Positions 41,359 to 50,598 of a stretch of DNA of 64,000 nt are shown here, piece by piece (positions within the stretch are counted from its first letter, which is position 1; each line of letters begins with the position of its first letter). Under the pieces are notes generated by a model that worked only from the letters and a program-made list of their open reading frames with translations, was not told the origin of the DNA and did no database searches. A program made the position numbers and the translations under genes. Source of the stretch: Labrys okinawensis (GTDB lineage Bacteria > Pseudomonadota > Alphaproteobacteria > Rhizobiales > Labraceae); assembly GCF_002982075.1 (NCBI RefSeq), contig NZ_PUEJ01000011.1, forward strand, positions 124,001-188,000. The letters are read 5' to 3'.

Positions 41359-42858
41359 ATGGCCTATCTTGAAACCACCGGACTAGGCAGGGACTTTCCC
41401 GGCGTGACTGCGCTCAATGCTGTCGATCTCAAGGTCGAGCTCGGGCGCACACATATCCTGGCCGGCGAAAACGGGGCCGGCAAATCGACCCTGGTCAAGA
41501 TTCTCACCGGCGCGGAACACCCCTCGCGGGGGACCATCAGGATCGATGGCCGCGATCCCGCCGAAGAGCCCTCCCTCTATCGAAATATCGCCTATGTGCC
41601 TCAGGAGCTCACGCTGTTTCCCCAGATGAGCGTTGCTGAGAACCTCTTCATGCCCCTGAACCGCACGGGTCATGGCGGCATGCTGTTCAACCGTCGTGCC
41701 TTGATGACGGAGGCGCAGGCCTATCTCGACCGTTTTGGCATCGAGGCTCGCCCTCAGGACCTGGTGGCCAATATCTCGGTCTCGGATCAGCAACTGCTGC
41801 AGATCGCGCGCGCTTCCACGAACAAGGACATGAAGGTTCTCATCCTCGATGAGCCGACTTCCGCGCTGACCGGTGTGGAGGTCGAGCGGGTCTTCAAGGT
41901 CATGCGCGGCTTCCTCGATCGCAACCATGCGATCGTCTTCATCAGCCATAAGATGGACGAGGTTTTCGCCATCGGCGACGACTATACGGTGCTGCGCAAC
42001 GGCGAGAAAATCGAAAGCGGACGGATCGCCGATATTTCGGAGCCGGATCTCATACGCGCCATGTCCGGCCGTCATTTGGCGCTGGATGAGCATTTTCGTC
42101 CCGAGGGCCATGCGACCGATACGATCATGGAAGTCAGGGGGCTGACCGGTCCGCGTTTCAGCGACATCTCATTCGATCTTCGCCGCGGCGAAATCCTCGG
42201 TTTCGCCGGCCTGGTCGGGGCAGGGCGCTCCGAAATCATGCAGACCATCTTTGGGTATCGCAAGGCGAGCGCCGGCAAGGTCACGGTCGCAGGCAAGGAC
42301 TGGCGGCTCAACGATACGTCCCGTTCCGTCGCGGCCGGCATGCTCTACCTGTCCGAGGAGCGCAAGCTTCACGGCATATTCCCACAGCTTTCGTTGCACG
42401 AGAATATCGGTATCTCCATCCTGTCTCTCACCGTCGGCCCCTTGGGCATCAGCCAGAAACGCGAGCGCAGTGCGGTCCGGACCATCATCGACGATTACGG
42501 CATCCGCACCGCCGGCATGGGCAAGCGTATCTCGCATCTGTCGGGTGGCAATCAGCAAAAAGCGATCATCGGCCGCGCTTTGGCCACGCGGCCGCAGATC
42601 CTGATTTTCGATGAGCCGACCAAGGGCATCGACATCCGCACCAAGGCCGAAATCTACCGGATCATGAAGAGGCTGGCCGAGGACGGCGTCGGAGTCATCC
42701 TCATTTCGTCCGAGATCGCCGAACTGCGCAAATGTGCCAGCCGCATCATAACCATGCATAACGGGCGCCTGACCGGCCAATTCGTCACGGCCGACACGGC
42801 CACGGAAACGCTGGTGGGCGCCATATTTGGGACTGAGATGAACGCGGATGTCGTCTAA
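41359..42858 (+). CDS. Sugar ABC transporter ATPase (importer C)
   Basis: 499 residues, two ATPase domains. Domain 1: Walker A GENGAGKST, signature ISVSDQQLLQIARA, Walker B VLILDEPTSALTG, H-loop FISHKMDE. Domain 2: GLVGAGRSEI, signature LSGGNQQKAIIGRAL, Walker B ILIFDEPTKGIDIRTK, both acidic residues kept. It overlaps the following permease by 11 bp. Confidence 0.94.
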   Translation: MAYLETTGLGRDFPGVTALNAVDLKVELGRTHILAGENGAGKSTLVKILTGAEHPSRGTIRIDGRDPAEEPSLYRNIAYVPQELTLFPQMSVAENLFMPLNRTGHGGMLFNRRALMTEAQAYLDRFGIEARPQDLVANISVSDQQLLQIARASTNKDMKVLILDEPTSALTGVEVERVFKVMRGFLDRNHAIVFISHKMDEVFAIGDDYTVLRNGEKIESGRIADISEPDLIRAMSGRHLALDEHFRPEGHATDTIMEVRGLTGPRFSDISFDLRRGEILGFAGLVGAGRSEIMQTIFGYRKASAGKVTVAGKDWRLNDTSRSVAAGMLYLSEERKLHGIFPQLSLHENIGISILSLTVGPLGISQKRERSAVRTIIDDYGIRTAGMGKRISHLSGGNQQKAIIGRALATRPQILIFDEPTKGIDIRTKAEIYRIMKRLAEDGVGVILISSEIAELRKCASRIITMHNGRLTGQFVTADTATETLVGAIFGTEMNADVV

Positions 42859-43813
42859 ATCACTTGCCACGGTCCTGCGCGATCCACTCGCGGGAGTCCT
42901 TGCGGCCCTTGCGGTCATCTTTGCCTTGTCGGCGATCGTTTCACCTTATTTCCTCACTTCCTACAACATGTCCGTCGTGGCCCGCGGCATCGCCTTCGTC
43001 GGGCTCATCACCATCGCGCAATCCATGCTGATGGTGCTTGGCGAACTCGACCTGTCGCTGGGCGTGATAGGCGGCCTCTGCGGGATCGCCTCCGGTGTCC
43101 TGATGATGAAATTCGGCATCGAGCCCTATACGGCAATGGCGCTCGCCATCGCCCTGGGCGCGAGCCTTGGGTTTGCCAACGGGCTGCTCGTTACGGGCTT
43201 GCGGCTGCACTCGCTCGTGCTGACGATCGGCACGGCGGGCATTTACGGCGGTGCGAATCTGGTGCTGACGCGCGGCGTTGCCATCACCGGCATCCCGCAG
43301 CAGATCCAGTATCTGGGCCGCGGCGACCTGTTCGGCGTCCCCGTTCCCTTCGTGGCGATGATCGGTGCCCTCCTCGTCGCCACCTTCGTCATGATGAAAA
43401 CGCCGTTCGGCCGCTACATGTATGCGATCGGCAACAACCGGGGCGCCGCCCGCATGCTCGGCATTCGTGTCGACCTCGTCCGGTTGATCGTTTTCGTGGC
43501 GGCCGGCGCTCTCGCAGCACTGGCGGGTGTCCTCATGGTGGCGCGCCTGGGAACGGCCCAGCCATCCATCGGCGACACCTGGGTACTGGCCCCCATCGCG
43601 GCTTGTGTGATCGGCGGCGTCGCCACCACGGGCGGCGTTGGCAGTCCCATCGGAGCCATTCTCGGCGCCGGCATCATTGCCATCATCGAAAATATTATCG
43701 TCCTGTTTGGCGTATCGCCCTACTGGCAGGGCATTGTCTCGGGTGCGATCGTCGTGCTGGCCATCTCCTTCGATGCCATCTCTCGTCGCTATCTGCGCGG
43801 CGAAGCAGCTTGA
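42848..43813 (+). CDS. Sugar ABC transporter permease (importer C)
   Basis: 321 residues with the motif GELDLSLGVIGGLCG (a variant of the GGIDLSVG motif) and about ten membrane segments; ATPase-contact block IGGVATTGGVGSPIGAILG near the end. Start ATG lies inside the end of the ATPase gene, so translation is coupled. Followed after about 36 bp by a dihydroxyacetone kinase. Confidence 0.94.
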   Translation: MSSKSLATVLRDPLAGVLAALAVIFALSAIVSPYFLTSYNMSVVARGIAFVGLITIAQSMLMVLGELDLSLGVIGGLCGIASGVLMMKFGIEPYTAMALAIALGASLGFANGLLVTGLRLHSLVLTIGTAGIYGGANLVLTRGVAITGIPQQIQYLGRGDLFGVPVPFVAMIGALLVATFVMMKTPFGRYMYAIGNNRGAARMLGIRVDLVRLIVFVAAGALAALAGVLMVARLGTAQPSIGDTWVLAPIAACVIGGVATTGGVGSPIGAILGAGIIAIIENIIVLFGVSPYWQGIVSGAIVVLAISFDAISRRYLRGEAA

Positions 43814-43849
43814 ACGGACATGATTGAAGAATTCGCGGAACAAGAAACG

Positions 43850-45616
43850 ATGAACGAACAGGTCTCTACCAAGAAGCTGATCAATGCGCCCGAACAGATC
43901 ATCCAGGAAATGATCGAGGGCATGACGGGCGCACATCCCGACCTGCTGCGCGTGGAAGGAGAAACGGGCCGCGCCATCGTTGCCGTGGACGGACCGCGCG
44001 CCGGCAAGGTCGGCATCGTGATCGGCGGCGGATCCGGCCATGAGCCTGCTTTTGCGGGCTATGTGGGACGCGGCCTGGCGGATGCCGCGGCGGTGGGTAA
44101 TGTCTTCGCCTCTCCGTCCCCCGCGCACATCGTCGAAGCGGCGCACGCTGCCGATAGAGGCGCCGGCGTGCTGCTGCTCTATGGCAACTATACCGGCGAC
44201 GTGCTGAACTTCACCATGGCCGCGGAGGAACTGGCCGGCGAAGGCATGAACGTGCGCCAGGTCGCGGTGGCCGACGACGTGGCTTCCGCGCCTCACGAAC
44301 GCAGGAACGAGCGGCGCGGCATTGCGGGCGATTTCTTCGTGTTCAAGATCGCCGGCGCCGCTGCCGATCTCGGCGAACCTCTCGCGCGCGTGGAAGCGCT
44401 TGCCCGCGCGGCGAATGACGCAACCTGCTCCATGGGCGTGGCGCTCAGTCCGTGCTCCCTGCCGCAGACGGCCAAGCCCAATTTCACCATCGGTGCCGAA
44501 GACATGGAAATCGGCATGGGCCTGCATGGCGAGCCGGGCATTCGGCGCCAGAAATTGGCGACGGCCGATGTCGTCACCGACGAATTGATGGACAATCTGA
44601 CCAGGGAGCTTTCGCTCGCGCAGGGAGACCGCGTCAGCGTCCTGGTCAATGGTCTGGGCGCAACCTCGCAAATCGAACTCTATGTGATGTTCCGGCGCGT
44701 CAAGCAGCGTCTCGACGCCCTCGGTGTGAGGATCCACGCTTCCTGGGTGGGCGAGTATGCGACGTCGCTGGAAATGGCAGGCGCCTCGGTGACGCTGATG
44801 AAGCTCGACGACACGCTTCAGGCCCTGCTTGACCATCCCTGCCGCACTTTGGCCCTGACCGTCGGCGCAATGGACCCGGTCGTCGAGAAGGGCACGGTGC
44901 GTCGCCAGCCCGAACGGACAAGCGATCGTGGCGCGGCGACAACGGAAGCCGCTCGCGAACTCATCGCCGATGGCGACATCACGCCCGCCCTGTTCCGGGC
45001 CATGATGCAGAATGTCGGCAACCAGATCATCGCGGAAAAGGATTGGCTCTCCGAGCTCGACGGCGTCATTGGCGACGGAGACCACGGCGTCACCATGGAG
45101 GTCGGCTGGCGCGCCGTGCAGAAGGCTCTCGACGAGGGGCCTGACAATGAGGCGATCGAGGGCATATGCAAGCGCATGGCCAAGGCCTTTCTCGATGCCG
45201 TCGGCGCTTCTTCGGGGCCGCTTTATGCGACCGCTTTCCTGCGGGCCGGCACGGCGGTCGGCAATCGCCTCAATCTCGACTCCGAAGCCCTGGCGGCCTG
45301 GCTTTCCGCGGCCTGCCAGGGGATTCGAGACCGCGGACGCGCCGAGCCGGGCGACAAGACCATGATCGATGCCTGGGTGCCGGCCGTCTCCGCGGCGCTG
45401 GAGCGGGCACGAGAAAAAGGCTCGACACTCGATATCCTGATCGCCGCCAGGGACGGCGCCAAGGATGGCATGGAGGCGACGGCGGCAATGGAGGCGCGGC
45501 GCGGCCGTGCAGCCAAGCTCGGAAAGCGCTCGATGGGGCATATCGATCCGGGTGCGGCTTCGACCTATGTCATGCTGAGGGCCATGTCAGAGGCGCGCCA
45601 GCACGCCCTTGGCTGA
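43850..45616 (+). CDS. Single-chain dihydroxyacetone kinase (DhaK-DhaL fusion, system 3)
   Basis: 588 residues from ATG 43850 (ATG 43820 would add ten). The DhaK part (to about 340) has GGGSGHEPAF, the aspartate in GNYTGD and the covalent substrate histidine in MGLHGEPG. The DhaL part (about 375-588) has the Mg-ADP site DGVIGDGDHG, GASSGPLYATAF and PGDKTMIDAWVPA, ending SMGHIDPGAAS. This is the ATP-dependent one-chain form, as in eukaryotes and Citrobacter. It directly follows importer C, so it probably phosphorylates the ketose or sugar brought in there. Confidence 0.94.
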   Translation: MNEQVSTKKLINAPEQIIQEMIEGMTGAHPDLLRVEGETGRAIVAVDGPRAGKVGIVIGGGSGHEPAFAGYVGRGLADAAAVGNVFASPSPAHIVEAAHAADRGAGVLLLYGNYTGDVLNFTMAAEELAGEGMNVRQVAVADDVASAPHERRNERRGIAGDFFVFKIAGAAADLGEPLARVEALARAANDATCSMGVALSPCSLPQTAKPNFTIGAEDMEIGMGLHGEPGIRRQKLATADVVTDELMDNLTRELSLAQGDRVSVLVNGLGATSQIELYVMFRRVKQRLDALGVRIHASWVGEYATSLEMAGASVTLMKLDDTLQALLDHPCRTLALTVGAMDPVVEKGTVRRQPERTSDRGAATTEAARELIADGDITPALFRAMMQNVGNQIIAEKDWLSELDGVIGDGDHGVTMEVGWRAVQKALDEGPDNEAIEGICKRMAKAFLDAVGASSGPLYATAFLRAGTAVGNRLNLDSEALAAWLSAACQGIRDRGRAEPGDKTMIDAWVPAVSAALERAREKGSTLDILIAARDGAKDGMEATAAMEARRGRAAKLGKRSMGHIDPGAASTYVMLRAMSEARQHALG

Positions 45617-45736
45617 GTCCCGGCGGGGCAGCGTATATGCCCGGATCGGTCTGGCCGAAGAGCTGAAAGACGCGGAACGTTTGCCGCTGCCGGGCTTATC
45701 CCTGCGGCGAGAAACGGATGCGATGTTTGACCCGCG

Positions 45737-45766
45737 CGTCCTTGCGAGCGTAGCGAAGCAATGACG
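45737..45766. repeat. Short palindromic intergenic repeat, copy 2
   Basis: Near-identical to 5991-6020 (CGTCCTTGC / GCAATGACG arms, GAGCGTAGCGAA centre). It lies between the convergent kinase and SorC regulator genes, the same kind of location as copy 1. Confidence 0.75.
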
Positions 45767-45842
45767 ATGCTTTGTCGGTCAAGCATCGATGCCGCTGGTA
45801 TGATGCGAGGCGAAGATCTGCCGTCTTCGTGACGGCCGGGCG

Positions 45843-46880
45843 CTAGCGTGGCCCCTGCAGAAGGGCTCTGGCAACCGATTCACTGGTTACGAGGCGGTTG
45901 ACATACCCTGCCCGCAGAATCGCCCGGATAATCGGGATTTTGTCCGTACCCCCTGAAACGAGCACCGAGATCGGCTTTATCTTGAGCTTGTCCGGCGGCA
46001 GGGCGATGATCGACTCGTTGAGAAAGTGGTCGATGGGGCGGCCCTGGTAATCCAGGAAGCATCCCATGAATTCGCCGACGGCGCCCAGATTGAGAATGGC
46101 GTCGAGATGATCCTTCACGACCCGTATCTGCGTGAGCGAGGTGTCATGCGATAGCGGGCCACAGGAAACGAGGCCTATGTCGGCGATTTCCGTGCGCGCC
46201 AGGACATCGGTCAACTCCTCGTTCAGAAGCACCGCATTGCGGCTTTCCGGATTGGCGCAATAGATCGGTGCCGTCAAATAGTGGCATTCCACGCCGAGGG
46301 AGCGGGCGAAGGCCGTCGCCACTTCGAAGGTATTTGTCGAGGAACCGCTGGTAACGCCGCCCGTCAGTCCGACCACCCAGCTCGTCGGCCGCAGTTTCGC
46401 CGTCAACGCACGCACCGCATAGCTCAGCGTGCGGCCCGAACCGATGCCCACACCCATGTCCTGACCATTGATCAGCGAACTGGCGAGCATGCCGGCCGCC
46501 TCGCCGATGACGCGCTTCTGCTCGAGATAGTCCGCCACGTCCGGCACCACGACCGACTCGACCAGGCCATATCGCGCCGAGACCCTTTCCGCGAGAGCGA
46601 TGCAGTCGCTCAGCGGCAAGCTGACACGGATCTGCACCTTGCCTGTATCCCGAACCTGGCCGATGATCTTGTTCACCTTCAGCCGGGTGATGTTCATGCG
46701 CTCGGCTATTTCCTGCTGGGTCTGGCCTCCCACGAAATAGAGCCAGGCCACGCGGGCGCGCTCAAGTTCTTCGGCAAGATTCGCCCCTGCCGGCATACTG
46801 TCTTCGATCTCGCTGCTGGGCACGGATTGGTCCTGTAGAATGGGGCATTCGATATAGCCGCGTGGCATGAGCCGTTGCAA
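45843..46880 (-). CDS. SorC/DeoR family sugar-binding transcriptional regulator
   Basis: 345 residues. Helix-turn-helix VGGQTQQEIAERMNITRLKVNKII near residue 50, then a sugar-phosphate-binding domain with GIGSGRTLSYAVRAL, VVGLTGGVTSGSS and VLVSGGTDKIPIIRAILRAGY. Start uncertain; ATG 46796 is an alternative that removes a poorly structured N-terminus. It is convergent with the DhaK-DhaL gene and closes the island. Likely responds to a phosphorylated intermediate made by the kinases and controls importer C. Confidence 0.92.
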   Translation of the reverse strand: MQRLMPRGYIECPILQDQSVPSSEIEDSMPAGANLAEELERARVAWLYFVGGQTQQEIAERMNITRLKVNKIIGQVRDTGKVQIRVSLPLSDCIALAERVSARYGLVESVVVPDVADYLEQKRVIGEAAGMLASSLINGQDMGVGIGSGRTLSYAVRALTAKLRPTSWVVGLTGGVTSGSSTNTFEVATAFARSLGVECHYLTAPIYCANPESRNAVLLNEELTDVLARTEIADIGLVSCGPLSHDTSLTQIRVVKDHLDAILNLGAVGEFMGCFLDYQGRPIDHFLNESIIALPPDKLKIKPISVLVSGGTDKIPIIRAILRAGYVNRLVTSESVARALLQGPR

Positions 46881-47345
46881 ACCTTGTCACAAGTGATCCA
46901 GTGCCGAAACAGGCTCTGCCGCCAACCGGACGGCAGCCTGACTTTGAATTCAGTATTGATCGGAATCGAAACCCGTACTGCACCTGATATTCGATCCGAA
47001 CGGCCTGCGTTCCTGCATCGCTGATCGGCTGACCGTAAGATCAAGGAATTGCTCGCAGCGCCGATGGCTTATCGGGATGCCGAGCGAGCTGGCTGCGCCC
47101 GGGACAACAAATGGCCAGGCCGTGCCTCCCGTCATCCTGCCCGGCCTCGCCAAGTATCGCGGGCTGCTCAACGATTTTCGCTGGTCACGATTATGGGGAA
47201 GCCTCTGGCGGTCGCGGCTCAGGAATGCCGCATCGGTGCATGCTCCGCGCCGACGGGCTTCGAACTTTTCCAATACCGAGCGGTAAATCTGGCATGGCTC
47301 TTACAGCCCAGGCCGCGGAGTTTCGCGCGGCTGCGATTTTGCCGG
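46881..47345. other. Intergenic stretch without a recognised gene
   Basis: 465 bp between the SorC regulator and the promoter of the amino-acid importer. Overlapping frames on both strands have no ribosome site or known motif. The part at 47090-47200 shows some coding-like bias (PVILPGLAKYRGLLNDF in one plus frame) and could be gene debris, but no family is recognised. Confidence 0.35.
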
Positions 47346-47396
47346 TTGACAATCCGCCGGCCTCTCAAGTACCGTTCATTTGTAATTACAAATGAA
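47346..47396 (+). promoter_or_regulatory. Promoter and GntR-type operator before the amino-acid importer
   Basis: TTGACA at 47346-47351 with a weak -10 near 47369-47375. A perfect 22-bp palindrome at 47375-47396, centre TTGTAATTACAA, follows immediately and covers the expected transcription start. The GT-N4-AC core fits GntR/HutC operators; the HutC-type gene at 56870-57643 is the likely regulator. The importer ATG is 14 bp further on. Confidence 0.65.
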
Positions 47397-47410
47397 AATG
47401 AGGGGAATCA

Positions 47411-48160
47411 ATGAGATCGCTCCCATCCCGGGTTCTCGCGGCTACGTTGCTGATGGCATCGCTGACCGGGGCGCAAGCCCAATCACAACGGCAGATCACG
47501 ATTGCAAACGAGGGTGGATTCCCTCCTTTCAACATGACGGCTGCGGATGGAACGCTGCAGGGTTTCGACATCGATCTTGGCAATGCGATGTGCGAGATCA
47601 TGAAGGCGAAGTGCAGCTTCGTGACGAACGAATGGAGCGGCATCATTCCCGCCCTGCTGGCCAAGAAATTCGACGTCATAATAGGCGGCATGGGCATCAC
47701 TGAAGAACGCAAGAAGCGTGTCATCTTCAGCGCACCCTATGCTCGCACCTATTCATATTTCGGAGTGGTGGAAGGCAAGGAATTCAACATCACCCCCGAA
47801 GCCATGAAAGGCAAGGTGATCGGCGTCCAGCAAGGAACGACCAATGCCGCCTATGTCGAGAAAACATATCCGGGTGCGGAAATTCGGCGTTATCCATCCA
47901 TGGATGCGCTGGTGTCCGATCTCAGGGCAGGGCGTGTCGACGTCGTGCTGGGTGACATCGAGCCATTCCTCGCAAAGGGCGACGAAACGCCGAAGATGGT
48001 CAATATCGGCGACCCGGTGCAGGTCTCCGAAGGGATCGGCATGGCATTTCGTCCCGAGGACACGGCGTTGCGCGATGAGTTCAATGGGGCGCTGCAGACG
48101 CTCCGCGACAACGGCAAGTGGGCCGAGCTTGCCAAGAAGTGGGGCCCGCCGATCAAGTAG
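47411..48160 (+). CDS. Amino-acid ABC transporter substrate-binding protein (family 3)
   Basis: 249 residues. Signal peptide about 1-23 (TGAQA-QSQ). Motifs ITIANEGGFPPFN, LQGFDIDLGNAMCEIM, the FDVIIGGMGITEERKKRVIFS stretch and IGVQQGTTNAAYV are those of polar amino-acid/opine binding proteins. GGGG upstream is a fair ribosome site. First gene of a ten-gene group with two permeases, an ATPase and several hydrolases. The ligand may be a modified or N-acylated amino acid, inferred from the enzymes that follow. Confidence 0.94.
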   Translation: MRSLPSRVLAATLLMASLTGAQAQSQRQITIANEGGFPPFNMTAADGTLQGFDIDLGNAMCEIMKAKCSFVTNEWSGIIPALLAKKFDVIIGGMGITEERKKRVIFSAPYARTYSYFGVVEGKEFNITPEAMKGKVIGVQQGTTNAAYVEKTYPGAEIRRYPSMDALVSDLRAGRVDVVLGDIEPFLAKGDETPKMVNIGDPVQVSEGIGMAFRPEDTALRDEFNGALQTLRDNGKWAELAKKWGPPIK

Positions 48161-48169
48161 GCGATGCCG

Positions 48170-48189
48170 GACGTCGTCACAACGACGTC
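48170..48189. other. Hairpin after the binding-protein gene
   Basis: GACGTCGT-CACA-ACGACGTC, a perfect 8-bp stem with a 4-nt loop, 9 bp past the stop and without a U-run. The 193-bp gap before the permease is otherwise unassigned. Same placement as the hairpins at 30030 and 41307. Confidence 0.6.
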
Positions 48190-48353
48190 GGACTTCAAGA
48201 CGGCCACCTTTTGCCGGAAGCGAGGCAGGCGGTCGTCAATCTGTTCTCGCAAATATCGATCCGTCGCCGGCCGTATCCGGGACAGCGGCAATAGCGCCGC
48301 ACGTCCCGTTTGCGGCGCCGCGCCCGTCCGATCGATTCCCAAGGTAGTGCTGG

Positions 48354-49049
48354 ATGCTTGAGTATTTGGAAGCAGGTTGGGGCTGGCAATTCGCACGAGC
48401 CTTTGGCGTCAGCCTGACAGTCGCGGTTCTCAGCTTCGCATTCTGCATCCTTATCGGGATCGCGCTTACGATCGCCGCAAGATCCAGGCTGTGGGGCGCG
48501 GCTGCGATCATAAAACTCTACACCTACATTTTCAGAAGCCTGCCCGACATCCTCCTCCTCCTCCTGATCTTCTACACGGCGGATGGCATCATCAACGGCG
48601 CATTGGCAATGATCCCGGGCATGTCGCATCTTACCGTGAACCCGCTGGTTCCCGGCATCATGTCGACGTCCATTGTGCTCGGCGCCTATTCGACCGAACT
48701 CTTCAAGGCCAGCTGGGCAGACATACCATCCGGGCAAAATGAAGCGGGACGTGCGCTGGGCTTCTCGGTCTTTCAGTCGCTCGCCCTGATCATCCTCCCT
48801 CAGGTCTACCGGAAGATGATTCCGTATCTGAGTTCGCTTTGGCTGATCAGCATGAAGGAAACCGCCCTTCTGAGCATTATCGGCATTTCGGACATCGTTC
48901 GCACCGCCTCGATCGGGGCTCGCTCGACCGGAGCGCCATTCACCTTCTACGGCATCGCGATCGCCATTTTCATCGTCTTCGCCTTCGTGTCGGCCAAGCT
49001 GTTCCACAGGCTGGAAAAGCAGTCGCGCCGGTCCATGGGAGAAATCTGA
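48354..49049 (+). CDS. Polar amino-acid ABC transporter permease (HisQ type)
   Basis: 231 residues with five or so membrane segments. The ATPase-contact loop reads STELFKASWADIPSGQNEAGRALGFSVFQ, the family EAA motif. The stop overlaps the start of the second permease. N-terminal segment WGWQFARAFGVSLTVAVLSF is typical. Confidence 0.93.
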   Translation: MLEYLEAGWGWQFARAFGVSLTVAVLSFAFCILIGIALTIAARSRLWGAAAIIKLYTYIFRSLPDILLLLLIFYTADGIINGALAMIPGMSHLTVNPLVPGIMSTSIVLGAYSTELFKASWADIPSGQNEAGRALGFSVFQSLALIILPQVYRKMIPYLSSLWLISMKETALLSIIGISDIVRTASIGARSTGAPFTFYGIAIAIFIVFAFVSAKLFHRLEKQSRRSMGEI

Positions 49050-49741
49050 TGGACCTCATCATCACCTACAGCAAGGAAATACTGGGCGGACTATCGACGA
49101 CCCTTGGGCTGTTCATCCTCTCGCTCGTCATTGGCTTTGTGCTCGCGGCCAGCTCTGCCTTCATCCAGATCTATTTCGGCGGGCTGCTGTCGCGGGCCGT
49201 GTGGAACCTCATGTTCTGCATTCGCGGCGTGCCCATGCTGCTCGTTCTCTATGTTATCTATTACGGCTTCCCTGTGCTCCCGATCATCAGGGAAACATTT
49301 CTCTGGAACGTGTTTTCAAGTCCGTTCTGGTGCGCTGTCTTGTGCCTGTCCATCGTCGAGATGGCCTACACGTCCGAGATCATGCGGGGGTCTTATTTTC
49401 AAACCCCGAGGGAACAGATCGAAGCTGCCAAATCGCTCGGCTTAGGCGGCTTCCAGACATTCCGCGTGGCTATTCTTCCAGCCATGCTGCGCAACGGCTT
49501 TGCCGCCTACACAACCGAAGTCATCATGCTTTGCAAGTCCACGGCGCTCGCCTTCACCGTTACGGTGATGGACGTCATGGGGTTCGCCAACGAGATTCGC
49601 TCGCGTACGCTCGACGTTTATGAGCCGCTGCTCAGCGCCGGCGCAATCTACATCTGCATCACCATCATAACCCGTGTCGCTCTGTCAGCGGTCTTTTCGC
49701 TCGTCGCCGTTTCCGGCCGCGATCGGGCGGGAGCGCTGTGA
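49049..49741 (+). CDS. Polar amino-acid ABC transporter permease (HisM type)
   Basis: 230 residues from ATG 49049, which overlaps the preceding TGA by one base. EAA loop TSEIMRGSYFQTPREQIEAAKSLG. Forms a heterodimer with the permease encoded just before. The stop overlaps the ATPase start region. Confidence 0.93.
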   Translation: MDLIITYSKEILGGLSTTLGLFILSLVIGFVLAASSAFIQIYFGGLLSRAVWNLMFCIRGVPMLLVLYVIYYGFPVLPIIRETFLWNVFSSPFWCAVLCLSIVEMAYTSEIMRGSYFQTPREQIEAAKSLGLGGFQTFRVAILPAMLRNGFAAYTTEVIMLCKSTALAFTVTVMDVMGFANEIRSRTLDVYEPLLSAGAIYICITIITRVALSAVFSLVAVSGRDRAGAL

Positions 49742-50532
49742 TGGCGCGTTCAAACGATGCTCCCCATGAGAGGAAGCCCGCAATGCCCGGAAGTAGTTTT
49801 GGAAGGTCTGTCGAAATCGAAGGCATGAGCAAGTGGTTCGGCGACTTTCAGGTCCTGGCCGACATCAATCTAACCGTAAAGGAGGGCGAGAAGATTGTCG
49901 TCTGCGGGCCTTCCGGGTCGGGAAAATCGACGATGATCCGCTGCATCAACGGTCTTGAACCATTCCAGGGCGGGGCTGTCAGGGTGAACGGTATCACCTT
50001 GTCGCAAAAGTCGAGGGTGCTGGATGCGGTCCGCAGGAATGTCGGCATGGTCTTCCAGCAATTCAACCTGTTTCCACACCTAACGGTTCTTGAAAACTGC
50101 ACTCTGGCGCTGAGGTGGGTCCACAAAATGCCGCGCAAGGAGTCCGAAGACCTTGCGAAGCATTATCTGGCACGGGTCAGAATTCCCGAGCAGGCAGGCA
50201 AGTATCCGCGCCAACTGTCAGGAGGCCAGCAGCAACGCGTGGCGATCGCACGATCGCTGTGCTCCAGGCCGAAGATCCTGCTGTGCGACGAGCCGACATC
50301 CTCCCTTGATCCCGAGATGGTGAAGGAGGTGCTGGAGACGCTCGCCGATCTCGCAAATGACGGAATCACCATCATCTGCGTCACCCATGAGATGGGGTTC
50401 GCTCGCAGGATCGCGGACCGCATCATCTTCATGGATCAAGGGAAAATTGTCGAAGAGGCGCCGCCCTCCGTGTTTTTCGGCAATCCGAGCGAAGCACGCA
50501 CCAAGCATTTTCTGGAGCAGATTCTCCACTGA
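49741..50532 (+). CDS. Polar amino-acid ABC transporter ATPase (HisP/GlnQ type)
   Basis: 263 residues from ATG 49741 (GTG 49738 also possible). Walker A GPSGSGKST, Q-loop VFQQFNLFPH, signature LSGGQQQRVAIARSL, Walker B ILLCDEPTSSLDPE and H-loop CVTHEMGF. All catalytic residues are present. Completes the importer that begins at 47411. Confidence 0.95.
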   Translation: MARSNDAPHERKPAMPGSSFGRSVEIEGMSKWFGDFQVLADINLTVKEGEKIVVCGPSGSGKSTMIRCINGLEPFQGGAVRVNGITLSQKSRVLDAVRRNVGMVFQQFNLFPHLTVLENCTLALRWVHKMPRKESEDLAKHYLARVRIPEQAGKYPRQLSGGQQQRVAIARSLCSRPKILLCDEPTSSLDPEMVKEVLETLADLANDGITIICVTHEMGFARRIADRIIFMDQGKIVEEAPPSVFFGNPSEARTKHFLEQILH

Positions 50533-50598
50533 GTTTCAGCCTGGCGCCTGCCAGGCACAACGACCAAATAAAATCCAAGCAATTCATAGGCAATAGAC

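Noticed and set aside
42941..45541. 866-residue minus-strand ORF
   Set aside because: Shadow of the importer C permease and the DhaK-DhaL kinase. Its residues are His/Arg/Asp-rich with no domain pattern.
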